A stretch of 64,000 nucleotides of DNA, taken from the NCBI GenBank assembly GCA_014058105.1, contig JACGCM010002752.1, forward strand, positions 992,001-1,056,000, written 5' to 3'. The DNA comes from Kingdonia uniflora (lineage: Eukaryota; Streptophyta; Magnoliopsida; Ranunculales; Circaeasteraceae). This document shows positions 42,980-54,521 of this stretch, piece after piece. The notes beneath the pieces were generated by a model. The model was not told the DNA's origin, searched no databases, and was given only the letters and a program-made list of their open reading frames with translations. How positions within the stretch are numbered: position 1 is the stretch's first letter; every line of letters starts with the position of its first letter. A program made the position numbers and the translations under genes.

Positions 42980-43310
42980 ATCTGAGAGAATTTGTTATGT
43001 TACTAAGGGAGAGTTGGCAATAAAGATAGCTAAAGTACGGAATAGATTTTTGGCTTGTTAGATTGTGATGCTGACCTGCCTGTGGCCGAGAATCAGTTTG
43101 AAGGTTTAGACTAGATGGGTAGGGAACTTGAGTTAGGGTATCACTTCTACAAGAAGCTATTATGAGAAGTGATTGTGGAGCCTTCAGCTCGAGAAGATGC
43201 TATGAGATTAATTACTGAAGAAGAGATCGAGCTAGAAGATGTAAGGATTGCTGGAGGCAAACTAATCAGGTGTGGCTCCCCAGGACATCAGGGATATTTC
43301 AAGTACAGTT
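42980..43310 (+). pseudogene. Antisense-strand frame 2, element 2, broken
   Basis: Homologue of 29071-29415 with frameshifts. Recognisable pieces include GRELELGYHFYKKLL, EVIVEPSAREDA and EEEIELEDVRIAGGKLIRCGSP. Confidence 0.35.
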
Positions 43311-43567
43311 ATATGCGAGGGAGTGTATTGTATGAGTTCGAATAACTGTCAAAGAAATATAATGAGAATGAAGTTTGAATCTGTCCTCTCTTGTTGCAAA
43401 TGTTCTTTGTGACTGTTGTAAAAATTTAATTTGAATTTAAGAGCTTTGGAAATGACGTTAGCACTTCTATAAGTAGAAGTAGCAAAAATAGAAAAAATAG
43501 GCAGCTTTTGATTTTGTTTCTAGTACTTTGCAGGTAAAGTTCGATTGTATGTAAGTGCTGAGTCATT

Positions 43568-43756
43568 ATGAGTATTGGGAGGTCAGAGGGAGATTTGGGA
43601 AAGAGAGATGAAAATATATTAAAATATAGGGCAGGTGGCAATGATGGGAATGTATTTTTACCAAAATGGTGTAAGACGTCTGACATTAATTATGGAAGGG
43701 TTGCCTCGGTTTCAAAACCGAGGGCGGCTCGTACGAGGCCTAATAACTGCCAATAG
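43568..43756 (+). CDS. Antisense-strand frame 3, element 2, unrecognised
   Basis: 62 codons, homologous along its full length to 29690-29875 and open in both copies. Immediately upstream of the TATAAATA box at 43771. Confidence 0.3.
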   Translation: MSIGRSEGDLGKRDENILKYRAGGNDGNVFLPKWCKTSDINYGRVASVSKPRAARTRPNNCQ

Positions 43757-43770
43757 TTAGAGAGAGAAAA

Positions 43771-43778
43771 TATAAATA
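43771..43778 (+). promoter_or_regulatory. TATAAATA box of the antisense gene, element 2
   Basis: TATAAATAATGCTTCATC, the same as in element 1, with CCTAATAAC upstream. Confidence 0.5.
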
Positions 43779-44259
43779 ATGCTTCATCTTCTTCATTTAA
43801 ACGTTTATCAAATTTTAAAAGCTTGAAGAGCAGTGTGGGAGGAAAGAAAAAAAAATAGAGAATTTCGTGAGAAATTAATCGAGAGTGATCAATAATCAAA
43901 GCGAGAGAGAGAGTTGCAGAGACTGAGTCGCGAATGTGGATATATAGTAGCGTAGTGAGGGAAGGATTTGATGCTGCGTTAGATTCATATTATGACATCA
44001 ATGGTTAGTAGATGATTTGTGATACTGTAAATGTGTTTCTTTTGAAAGTTCCTTTTTATGGTATGCAAATCTAAAAATTCTTATTTATAGCAATTTGTAA
44101 AAACCTGTTAGATATATTTGAAAAAAAAGAAGATACGAATGATATACGTATCTAAGTGATGTATATACAAAAGATTATGATAGAATACCTGGACCTTTAT
44201 GTAGGTTGATCTTGAGAAGTTTTGTGTAGAATCAAATTCACTGTAGAGTTGTAGTTGAT

Positions 44260-47200
44260 ATGGAGACTTCACCTATTCTGAAGGCTTTGACCTCCAGTCG
44301 TTTGGCTGAGTCTGAAAGTGTAGTATCCGAGAGGGATGACAGAGTAGAAGTTGTTAAATTTTCAGATTTCTCTGGAAAATTGTTATCATATCATCCAAAC
44401 TCCAATATGTTTAGAGAGTTTTGTTAAGCCAAAGCTCTTTTAGGGGGAAGATGGGGAAATTTTGTAGAACGTGCCGTTAGGCAGTTTAGAAGTTGTGTGG
44501 TAGGATCTGGGGAGGGGCATTTCTTTTTGTTGGCTAATTTAGAGAAGGAAAAACTAGATAGGGGGTTAGACGAATCAATCTCCTTGGAGTATTATGATGG
44601 AAATGTCTAGGGTGGCGTGGAAGAGAGTTTTATGTATTACCTATCTCAGTTAGAGTATGGGTTTAGTCTGCCTCTGAGCAATCTTGTGAAAGAATTAATA
44701 AATATCATTAGGGCATGTCTTACCCAGCTGAACGGGAACATGTGGGAGGTAATAAATGTCTGTGAGTGTTTGAATAAATTATGGGAAGAGAATGAAGTGG
44801 AGAGGAGAATATCCCCTGAAGATGTGTTACAATTTTATGGAGTGAAGAATTATTCTGGAAGTGGAAGGGCATATTTCTTTGCGAGTTCAATTCGGTCTCT
44901 TTTCTTCGATCTGAATTCAGCAGGGCGAATATGGAATGATAATGCTATATGGGTGAAGGGTGATTGCCTTCAGAGAGATGTTGAAGAACCCATGAAACTT
45001 CTGTGTAGAACTGTGACGCAAAGTAAGTATTATAACGTATAATATTAAAATGTTTAAATCACATGCTGTTTTGTTATTAATAATGAGTTGTTGTTTAACA
45101 GGTTCTACGTGGAAGGTGAAGAGAAAGAAGTCCTTGTTAGACACTGTTGCTCAGGAAGGGACTGAGCTCGAGGCTGTGCTGAAAGAACTCAACATTAGTA
45201 GAAAGAGGCGAGCTAACAACAGGTCTGTGAAAGTTTAAAAGTCTTAAGCAACGAGGCTAATGACGGGTATTGGTGGCAACAAGAAGAGGGGACTGATGGA
45301 GAGAGGCGAGTGATTTTGCCAAAGGCCTATGAAGCGGATTTTACAGATGTGTCAGAGTCCACTACGTCGGCCAAGTTAGCTTGGGCATTTCCCACGAAGA
45401 GGATGTTGAAGCGTGGCTTGACCTCTGTTACCACGAGAAGTGGGGAGGTCGAGGGAGAGGCGAGGAAGAGAAGGGTAGATCTTTCTTTTGAACTGATCGG
45501 GGAGAAGGTTGTAAAAAATTAATCTGGTGAGGAAGACGAGTTGAAAATAGTAGAGGAAAAGGCGGGGCATGCAACTCACAATTGTGAGGAGGAGATGAGC
45601 AAAATGGTAAGTTTGATGATTTGAATATCGTTTGAATTATGTTTTATAGTCCGAGCTAAAAAATATGGTCGATGACTGTGTTATTTTTTTGTAGGCTGCT
45701 CGTTTGATAAAGGGGATCTGCCTTGGTGTGGAGAAGGAGCAGGCCGAGCTCAAGAAGGAGAAGGCTGAGCTCGAGAAGAAGGTAGCTCGTTTGAAAACTG
45801 ACTTGGCTAGGGAAGGGAAGCGACTGGACTCTGTGAAGGCTGTGTAAAAAGTAGAGATAAGCGAGCTGACAGCAGAGGCGGGAAAGAATCTGAAGGAGGT
45901 GGTAATCTAGCGTGATAGACTCGGGAGCCACCTTCTAAAAATGGGGTACTCTAAAACTGAGGTAAATGATATTATGGAGGATACCTATGTTGAAGAGGAG
46001 GAGGTTGAGGATGATGGAGCTGGCGTAGTGGGAGGGTTGGATGGAGTTTCTCCCTAGACTGTGCGAGAGAACAAAGGGGATGATGACGTCAGCCCAAAGA
46101 ATGTGAATGAGATGGTAGATTAGACTTGTTGAATATTTGGTTGTATGATTATGAAAGGCTTGTAAATTATAACTGTATGGATTAATGTAGGATAAATTTA
46201 TGTAGGCTAAGTTATGTTTGTAAACCTTGTTTGTAGGAACGCAAGGATATGCGCCTTAGAATACAAGAATTAGAGAATGAGCTTGCTAAGGAGAAAGTGC
46301 CTCAACGTCCCTGTTGGCTTCGCAAGCGGAGCTGTAAGTTAATAAAAAACATTAAATATTTGACTTGTATGCTTCGTTACTCTAGAGCTGCAAAGTAAAA
46401 AAATTAGAGTTTAGAAACAGACCAAAAACTTTCTTACAATTTAGGGGCAATGGAACTCAATTGTGTACAGATAATATCAAAGTGTTGAAAAAGTTAGAAT
46501 ATATAGATGTGTACCTTGGAATTGGAAGTATATGTTATTGTTCATCGAATTGGGATCATACTTCGACCTTAAGTTTAGAAGTAGTTTTACATGGTAGAGG
46601 TCAAAAAATAGAAATTTCGTATGAAATAAGATGTATGTATTGAGTGAATGTCCTGAATCAAACTTGATGTATTGTATCTATGATGTATAGGTCGAATTGG
46701 AGTTAGCTCGTTTAAGCGAAGAAGAGATACGCCAATGTAACCAAGAGTTTACGGCGGAGTTTGATAGAATGAGAGAAGCAAATGAAAACTGGGAAGATCA
46801 ACATGTAAATGTACATTTCAAGTTCATTGAGGTAACTCAAACTGTTGATGAGCTCACTCGGAAGATCAAGGAGAAGAATGCCAAAATTAGTAAAAGGCAA
46901 AAAGAGCTCACGAAGATGAAGGAAAAGACAGTGAAACTTAAAAGCCAGAATGATGCCCTGATGGTAATGAGTAAAGAGGTTGATATGGCTCGATACCGCA
47001 TATAGGCGTTAGAAACATCAGAGAAAGAGTGATACTATTTTGTGGCCAGTCTAAAAGACCAAATGATCAGCAAAACGAATAAATAAGAGAAAACTCGAAG
47101 TGATTTAGTAAATACCAGGAGCGAACTAGAGCGGTTAAAGTATAAAAGGACTGAGAAAGATAACGAGCTGAAGAAAGCTCTAGATGACCTATCTAACTCC

Positions 47201-47939
47201 GAAATTGCAGTTGAGTAGTTGACTGTAGCTTTACCTGCTAAAGATATAGAGTTTCGGTTGGTACAAAGGAAATATGATGAGTTGAATGAGAGGGTGGAAC
47301 AATTGAAGACTGATTTGGCTTAGGCTAATTCGTGCGCTAAAAATGCCGAGGTCGGAGAGCACTCGAGAAAGAATAAGGGTGATGCCAGAGTATCCATTGT
47401 TCATGGGGATGTGGTTAGCTTATCAGCTCAAATTGAGGAATTTCATACCCAGGTAGCTGAATTGTGGATGATGAACCAGGCTGATTTAGATAAAGCAGAT
47501 AAAAAGGCAAGAGAGTATATCAATCTTATGTTCTATGCAGAAAGTTAAATGGAATGGCATGAAGTATGGAACAAGATGCTGAAAGAGTACCTCAAATGGC
47601 GAGAACAAATTTTTCTAAGGCGATCATGCCCGGGGACTCGTACTCTGAGATCTTAATGGCAGTGATCGCCTATTTTGTTGAGGAGGTAAAAAGGCTTGAG
47701 TTAGAGAGAGATACCTTACACGACTGTTTGTCAGATAGAAGATGTATTTGCAGAGCTAATATAGATCAAAGAACTATATGTACTCCATGGAAACGGAGTT
47801 AGGTTCTCGACCTGCAGAATTGGTAGAGCAGGACAGGATCACTGTGGTTGTTTGAGCTTGAGAATTTAAGGCTGATCGTCCTCCTGTTGTAGGGGAAGGC
47901 ATAGCTGACCTCCCAACAGTATAAAAGAATCCTTTGTAG
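44260..47939 (+). pseudogene. Spliced antisense gene (PF04195-like plus coiled coil), element 2
   Basis: The start ATG at 44260 (METSPILKALTSSRLAESES) is followed by one frame to the donor at 45022, with only two stops (codons 56 and 117). The domain blocks are GGRWGNFVERAVRQF, EYGFSLPLSNLVKELINII, QLNGNMWEVINVCECLNKLW and PEDVLQFYGVKNYSGSGRAYFF. Intron 1 (45023-45101) is 79 bp, exactly as in element 1, and the frame continues across it into KVKRKKSLLDTVAQEGTELE. Further introns are 45607-45694, 46115-46235 and about 46334-46690. Exons at 46691-47005 and beyond encode charged coiled coil, and 47640-47750 has ILMAVIAYFVEEVKRLELERD. This is the best-preserved copy. Family known from Tat-type elements; role unknown. 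Confidence 0.7.
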
Positions 47940-47979
47940 TGGCTGTATATGTAACCTAAAAATGTATCTGTCGTAGACA

Positions 47980-48430
47980 TATTGAGAGATGAAAGCTAGT
48001 TTTACCTTTACTTTATCTTATGTCTGGTTGAGTTCTTTGATTGAAAATTAGTATTACCTTTATTTTAATCGCAGATTATGATAGAGTCGATCAAAGCTAG
48101 AGCTTTAACCGGTATAATTGTCGCAGCCATATTGAGTGATGAAAGCTAGTTTTACCTTTGCTTTATCTTATGTCTGGTTGAGTTCTTTGATTGAAAACTA
48201 GTATTACCTTCGTTTTAAATGTAGAGTATGATATAGTCGATAAAACTAGTTTGACCTTTGCTTTATCTTATGTATGGTAAAGTTCTTTGATTAAAAACTA
48301 ATATTACCTTTGTTTTAATCGTAGAGTATGTATAGAGTGCGGTTTGAAAGCTAGTTTTACCTTTGCTTTAACTAGAATAGAGTTCGATTGAAAGCTAGTA
48401 TTACCTTTGCTTTAATCTATGTATTGTCTG
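47980..48430. repeat. Minisatellite-like tandem array in element 2
   Basis: At least four imperfect copies of a unit with AAAGCTAGTTTTACCTTTGC, TTTATCTTATGTCTGGTTGA and TTTGATTGAAAACTAGTATT, at spacings shrinking from about 157 to 90 bp. Element 1 has a single copy at the same place (about 34240-34320). Confidence 0.8.
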
Positions 48431-48739
48431 CAAAAGTAGAGTGTTCTGTGGAAAAAACTTAGAAGTTTTTATTTAATTGAATTGAATGTACATTGTATGG
48501 AGATGAAAGTCTTACTTTTGGAATGGAAAGGGTGAGAATTTGAAATAGAGTAGTGAGGGACTTAACTATAGTACCATTTTAGTCGCCTAATGTTCCAAGG
48601 ATTTTAGATATGTACTCCTTCCACGGTCATGAGGTAATATGATCCCATGCCAGTAAGGCCAGTGATTAGGAATGGACCCTCTCAATTTTCTGCCAGTTTC
48701 CCGAAATGTGCATCTTTTATGTGTTGAGGGATTTTCTGC

Positions 48740-49680
48740 CAGCTTCAGACTCGTCTATTGTACAAACTGGCCAGTATTTGGTAATATTGTCATAGGTTGG
48801 CAATAACACGTTTCCTAATCTCATTGATCCAATTAATGTTGCAGGCCAATTCAAACTCATTTTCGTCGTTATTTAGCTCGTGATTTATGACTGGATGATG
48901 TTATTATGTTGGAATGATGGCTTTGGTGCAATAGGTGAGGAGGAATGGGGTTTAGCTGGTCGATTGACGTAAAGTTGTGTGGTATGCTCATAAGACATGA
49001 GAAAGTCCTCGTACCCAGTTTCCTTTTTTTTTTTTTTTTTTTTCTTCTGTAAATGAAGCCTTTTCTTGAGTCCATCCATGATGGTTTTGTTGGTGATTTC
49101 AACTTGGCCATTGCCTTGAGGGTAATAGGAATTAAATGGTTAGTAGATGATGTTTTGTATGTTAAGGAAAGCTACGAATTTTTCTCTAACTAATTATGGC
49201 TCACTATCGATACGAATTAGGTGGGGGCATCCAAACCGTATAATGATGTGTTCCCAGATAAAAGAGACGACCTCTTCTTCTCTAGTTCGACAGAGTGGAA
49301 ATGCTTCAGCCCATTTTGTAAAATAATATGTAGTTACAAGTAGGTATCGGCGGTTACCTAGAGAATTAGGTAATTTACCGACAAGATCGAGCGCCCATCT
49401 TTTGAATGGCCAAAACACCTTGCTTGCATGTAGTTCGAGCGCAGGGGCGCGAATCATTTGTCTATGTCATTTACATGTGTCACATTTACGTGAGTACTTT
49501 TTTGCCTTCTTGCGTATACTTAGCCAGAGTACTCCTTGTGTAATGGCTTTGTTAGTGAGTGATCGACCTACAATATGGGAGCCACAAGTCCCTTCATGTA
49601 AATCTTTGAGTATATCATCTACCTTCTTTCTGGAGAGGCACTTGAGGTAAGGTCCCGTGACTGAATGGCAATATAAGAAA
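48740..49680 (-). pseudogene. Tat element 2 integrase
   Basis: The frame 49194-49457 contains WALDLVGKLPNSLGNRRYLLV, YFTKWAEAFPL and FGCPHLIRIDSEP (a Gly-Ser/Asn change at the usual DNG). A catalytic-end remnant [10 protein letters not shown] lies near 49110-49130, and a poly-T run at 49023-49043 (poly-A on the coding strand) creates a lysine-rich frame. The domain is divided by stops. Confidence 0.85.
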
Positions 49681-49721
49681 CCATTTTGATTTGTGTAGCT
49701 CTTTGAGTTTTTAATCAGCTG

Positions 49722-50260
49722 TCAGCACTCTTTTGGATCTTCTAGTAGGGGTCCTTTGTATTCGTTGTCGGTACCAAGGTAGGCAAGGATGAGCTTTCGC
49801 CAATCGTCATCCACCTCTCTATCGCCCCCAGTGTTGATCGTGCATATAGAAATGCGATCAATGCTGATGGTTGATATCACTTCGATTTGGAGATATCTAG
49901 CTTCTGTACCCAAGACCCCGACTAGATAAGCCAAGGAATTGGCATGTCTGTTTTCACCTTGAGGAAGATAATCAAGAGTTGCTTTCGCAAACTGGCTCAT
50001 CCTATCTGCAATGAGGGTTACATATTTGATCATCTTGCTATTCTTCTTGTATTGCTCGGAGTAATGGTGGATGATGAGTAGATAATTGGTATAGACTGAG
50101 AGTTCGGGGATATCGAGCTCAAGTGCGAGGTCGAGTCCATGAATGAAATCTTTGTATTCAGTGACATTATTGGAGGCTTCAAAATCCAAGCGGATTGATT
50201 TCTCAATTCTATCGTTGGAAGGGGTAATCAATACGATTCCATTTCCTGACCATGCAGGTC
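49722..50260 (-). pseudogene. Tat element 2 archaeal-type RNase H
   Basis: A 169-codon frame with NVTEYKDFIHGLDLALELD (the Ala of EYKA changed), LSVYTNYLLIIHHYSEQY (the second catalytic Asp replaced; the element 1 copy has VYIDS), and GENRHANSLAYLVGVLG. The linker to integrase, DDDWRKLILAYLGTDNEYKGPLLEDPKE, is intact. Confidence 0.88.
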
Positions 50261-50339
50261 CTGCTGAACCATCTGAAAGAAGACTCTACCCTTTCCATGT
50301 AATCCATTCAGCTCATTCGTCAAATGCTTTAGTGGGTGG

Positions 50340-51080
50340 ATCTTCTGTAATTTCTTTTACAAGGTCAGGATCGTACTCCTCCCACTCGAGATCTTCCACT
50401 AAAAAATCTGCGAGAAAATTAGCAACGGCCTGACCCTTTTTAGAATGACGTTATTTGAGCTAGATATCATGTTTTCCCAAATTGACTAACCATTGTTGCA
50501 CTCTTCTGGATTTTTCTTTCTTGGACAAAACTTCCCGGAGTGGGTAGTTCGTCATGACTTTGACTGAATGAGCTTGGAAGTAATGCTTAAGCTTTTGTGA
50601 AGTGTAAACAAGAGTTAGAAGGAGTTTCTCTATTTTAGAATATCTCGTTTCTATTAGAGTGAGGGTTTTGCTGATAAAGTAGACTGCTTCTTGATTTTCT
50701 CTTCAAGTCGAATGAAAACTGAGCTGATAGATGTATATATAACTGTAAGGTAGATGATCAGTTCCTTATTATCTACTGGGGTGTTCATTATGGGAGACTT
50801 CCCCAAATAGGTTTTGAGATCCTAAAAAGCTGCCTCGCATTCTAAGGTCCATTAGATCTCTGTATTGGGCTAAAAATTTTATTGTTTGGTACAACTACGG
50901 AGCAGCAGGAATAGCTAACGACCATGATTTGAAGATTTTGAAACAAATCGGTTGATAGAGGCAATCTTGCCAGCAAGTTTTTGTACGTCTTTCGCTGTTT
51001 TTGAAGATGGCATGTTGAGGAGAGCTCGAATTTGATCTGGATCGGCCTCAATTCCTTTCTTGCTGGTGAGATTGCCAAGG
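50340..51080 (-). pseudogene. Tat element 2 RNase H
   Basis: Collinear with element 1 (36130-36804) but with more stops. Recognisable parts are LVEDLEWEEYDPDLVKEI near 50350-50400, MTNYPLREVLSKKEKSRRVQQW near 50490-50560, and AISPARKELRPIQIKFELSST near 51000. Confidence 0.8.
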
Positions 51081-51082
51081 AA

Positions 51083-51600
51083 TCAGCCTGAATGTACTAT
51101 GAATTGATACTTATCAGGGTTGGGTTGCATCTTGTAAGATTGAAGAATGTTGAATATTGTGTGGAGATCTGTAATATGGTTGATTGACTGCATGTTCATG
51201 TACAAGAGATCATCAATGTAGACTTCCACAATTTTCCCACGATGTGCTTTAAACATAGTAGTCATCAACCACTGATAAGTCACGCCTGAGTTTTTAAGTC
51301 TGAATGGCATGACTTTGTAGCAATAAAATCCTCTTTCAGTAGTGAAAGTTGTCCTTTTTTGATCTTCTTCCAAGAGTGGAATCAGATTGTATCGAGAAAT
51401 AACGTCTATCATAGATAGGAGTTCGTGACCTACTGTGGAATCAAGAATTTGATTGATGTTGGGAAGAGGGAAACTATCCTTTGGAGTGTGTTAGTTTAGA
51501 TCTGTGAGATCTACACAAACTTAAACTTTTCCATTCATCTTCGATATAACAACAATGTTGGATATCCAATCTGGATACTTAGCTTCTTGAATAAATCCCA
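51083..51600 (-). pseudogene. Tat element 2 reverse transcriptase
   Basis: The frame 51083-51412 holds MIDVISRYNLIPLLEEDQKRT, then MPFRLKNSGVTYQWLMTTMF and the catalytic VYIDDLLYM box (about 51205-51230), then the start of the thumb. Upstream KMNGKV and FPLPNINQILDSTVGHELLS lie in another frame near 51440-51550. Confidence 0.87.
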
Positions 51601-51939
51601 CTATGATCAATTTCTCAATCTCCATGTTATCTTCATCTCGAAGGCAAGGTGATAGTCGTCACTGTTTTTGTTTGAGCGCTGTGACGTTGATGTTAATGGC
51701 CAATTGTGACATGCCTCAGCCGGATCGATCCCAGGCATCTCTTCAAAAGTCCACGCAAAAACATCTTGATTTAGTCGTAAGAATTGAATGAGAGCATCCT
51801 TATCGTGCTGGACCAACTTGGTACTGATAAAAATACCTCTACTAGGTCCATCAATGTTGACATATTCTGTAGGCTCTTATCTTGAAGGCTGATTATCAAG
51901 GTGATCAGCTTTTTGTAATTGTTATATAGCGTATCTATC

Positions 51940-52360
51940 TGAGGTATCTAGAATGACAGAGATGGTAGTTTCGCAAGCTCGAGAAAGCTTTTGACTACCC
52001 TTAATTTCATAGATACCATCATTGTGCATGAAGCAGAGTGCTTGATGATAGGTAGAAGCGATTGCTCCCATGTTGTGAATTCAGCAGTGGCCCATAATCC
52101 CGAGATAAAGAAATTTGGCATTGATGACGTAGAAGATGGCGTCGATGGTGGCTGATCCTGCTCTATAGGTAAGATGATCTTGCTTACTCGCTCTTCTTTA
52201 GAACTATTAAATCCACTAATATTGGTATCGCTTGGAATAACTTGATCAACCAATCCCATTTTGTGGATTGTACTCTGAAAGAGAATCTCAATATCACTTC
52301 TAGTATCGATCATCATTGTGTAGATGAGAAACTTCTTTATCTTCAGCATTATGACTAATG
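51940..52360 (-). pseudogene. Tat element 2 protease with altered active site
   Basis: The frame 51948-52349 starts LKIKKFLIYTMMIDTRSDIEILF. The protease triad DTG reads DTR here (52296-52307). The flanks LVDQVIPSDTNISGFNSSKEE match element 1. Loss of the triad glycine disrupts the active-site loop. Confidence 0.82.
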
Positions 52361-52499
52361 CATCATGATATGGAAATTTTACATGACTAATATCGCAATC
52401 TTCGAATGGGATCCCAAGCCGGTGATTGCTCGACTCAGGTAAAAATTTAGCTTCTTTATCTTGAGGTATGAGATCGCAGCATTCTGGCAGTCGCCTGCG

Positions 52500-53913
52500 C
52501 TTGAATCAGTAATAGTTAGTGATCTGATGGATTTTGATCATGTTGCTATGGTACATATGGTAGAAATGTTTCTCCTCAGCTTGATCTTCGACTTGGACTA
52601 CTTATAGCTGCTTCTTATAGCTACCATCCTTGTATGATTCCAGGTGGATAATGTATTAGTACATTCGTCCCTCCTTGAAAATGAATTCCAACAACCTCTG
52701 TAAAGCGTAGCAGTTGTCAGGAGAATTATAGTTTACCTTGTGATGCATGTAGTACGAGTGGCTCTCGATTGGTTCCAATGGTTGAGAGGGACGGTATAAC
52801 TTATCCTTGGAGAGCATTAGAAAATTGTGGAGATTTAAACATTAATCTTTGGGAGGACCGGTTTGGGTAGTGAATCACCTTACTGAGGATTGCCAGTGTT
52901 TCCCTTAGAGCGCTTTTGATCACCCTGATCCTCCTTTAGTTCAGTATTTCGATCTGTGGATGGACCTTTCTTGGGTAGGACGGATTTAATTGATTTATGC
53001 CTTTCGAACATCATCCTTTCTAGGTCAACATAACCATTGACCTTGGTGATCATATCCTTCAAGGTTGCAGGTTTGTTGAGGAAGAGGTACTCTTTGGGCC
53101 TGCAGTCGAGCTGGAGCGCGTTGGTGAAAGTAGTAACAACTGTTTCCGATCAAGATTGTCTTCTTTGCACGCAAGCTTCAAAAACTTTTTTATAAAAGCC
53201 TCGAGCTTCTCTTCGTGTGACTATTTAAGACTAATAAGAGAATATAAATTATTTACTTTGTCTCGATTGTGGGAATATGCTTTGATGAATTATTTCTGTA
53301 GCTGATCGAATGTGAGTATAGAATCTTCAGGTAAAAATGAAACCACCTGAGTGGTTCTTCCTGTAGACTTGTTGTGAACAAATGACAGATGATGTGGTTG
53401 AGATTGGAATACAACCCCAATGAATCACGGTATTTCTAAATGTGCTCATTTGGATCGGTGCTCTTGTATTTACAAATTTTCGGAGTATAGAAACCTTTCG
53501 GTATTTCCATATTGAATAGTTCTTTGGCAATTGGACTTCCTTGTAACTTGGTAAGGTCATATGTAGTGCCCAGAACTTGTGATTCGATTAACTATCCTGA
53601 GTAGAAGCCCGGGAGGTCTCTGGTACTTGATCGTGATCTCTAGTTTAAGGAGCCTATTGAGTGTCTTACAGAGCTTGTAATACAGTATGTATGGTTATTA
53701 TCTGGTCTTCATGTTGTTTGAATACTGCCAAACGAGCTTGTCGTCGGCTTCGAGCTCCTTCTCACGGAGCTCTCTGCCAAGAGTTAACTGACGTTCGAGC
53801 TCATTATGCTTCTCTATTTCAGCGTAGAGATTCGCCCGTAGTTCTATAAGCTGCTTTGGCTCAACTGAAAGATCGAGTTGGATTCCGATTGCTGGTCGTC
53901 TGGAAGTGACCAT
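52500..53913 (-). pseudogene. Tat element 2 gag
   Basis: It starts at ATG 53911-53913 (MVTSRRPAIGIQLDLSVEPKQ), then a charged helical stretch. The gag domain follows in frames near 53330-53100, and KDMITKVNGYVDLERMMFERHK at 52880-53062. A His/Cys-containing tail resembling a zinc knuckle lies near 52700-52760 (YYMHHKVNYNSPDNCYALQRLLE). Compared with element 1, about 90 bases between the N-terminal helix and the gag domain appear deleted. Confidence 0.8.
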
Positions 53914-53970
53914 AATTGGAATTGATAGTAGAGTAAATGTATGCCTTAGGATATTGTAGAAATATCTTCT

Positions 53971-53989
53971 TTCCCACAAACAGTGCCAA
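53971..53989 (-). promoter_or_regulatory. Primer-binding site, Tat element 2
   Basis: The minus strand reads TTGGCACTGTTTGTGGGAA, one base inside the 5' LTR. Confidence 0.88.
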
Positions 53990-53990
53990 A

Positions 53991-54521
53991 TGTAATGGCC
54001 TAATTCCGTATGCTCGAGATGTCTCAGAATTAGCTCTTATACTAATGTTCATGTGATAAAAACTAATGTAAAATAAGAAATGACACATGTGATTTATCAT
54101 GGAAAACCTATGAATAGGTAAAACACCATGACCTCAAGTTGAGGGTTTTCGTAATAGTGACTTTTTTTACTTGAGCCTGATATCTTATTATAAGTGATCT
54201 CTCAAACTAGTAATACTTGATCTTATAAATAAGAAGTTTGGTGTTTGCGAATCTAGAAAATATAGTTTTCTTGGTTGTTTATAATATATTTTTTTGGTTC
54301 TTGTCTCTTTTGGAACATTTTCTTAATATAAGCCCTGTCCGTAATTCTTTATCGTGCTGAACCACGTTCTTCGAACAATGTGGTAAGTGGTGGTTGACTG
54401 AGTAACTATTGAGTTTGTGAAAGAAAGGTATCTTTGACTTATTCATGCTTTTATGTTGTGTTCGACCCACGTTCTTCATCAGTTTGTGGTGAAGGTGTCA
54501 ATGCTGGCTATTTATGTCACC
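53991..54521 (-). repeat. 5' LTR of Tat element 2, truncated
   Basis: It begins TGTAATGGCC and follows the other LTRs up to TTTATGTCAC, where homology stops. The final about 100 bases expected are missing and FAR1-like sequence follows without a gap. Confidence 0.88.

Larger units (their letters stand above)
40694..54521 (-). mobile_element. Tat-lineage Ty3/gypsy element 2 (13.8 kb, 5' LTR truncated)
   Basis: Collinear homologue of element 1 over its whole length and in the same orientation. The left LTR is 40694-41325; the right LTR 53991-54521 is cut about 100 bases short where FAR1 sequence begins. In the first 60 LTR bases I count 6 differences between its two LTRs, against 11 in element 1, so it may be the younger insertion. 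It has a tandem-repeat expansion at about 47980-48430 that element 1 lacks. Pol contains stops throughout. Confidence 0.92.
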
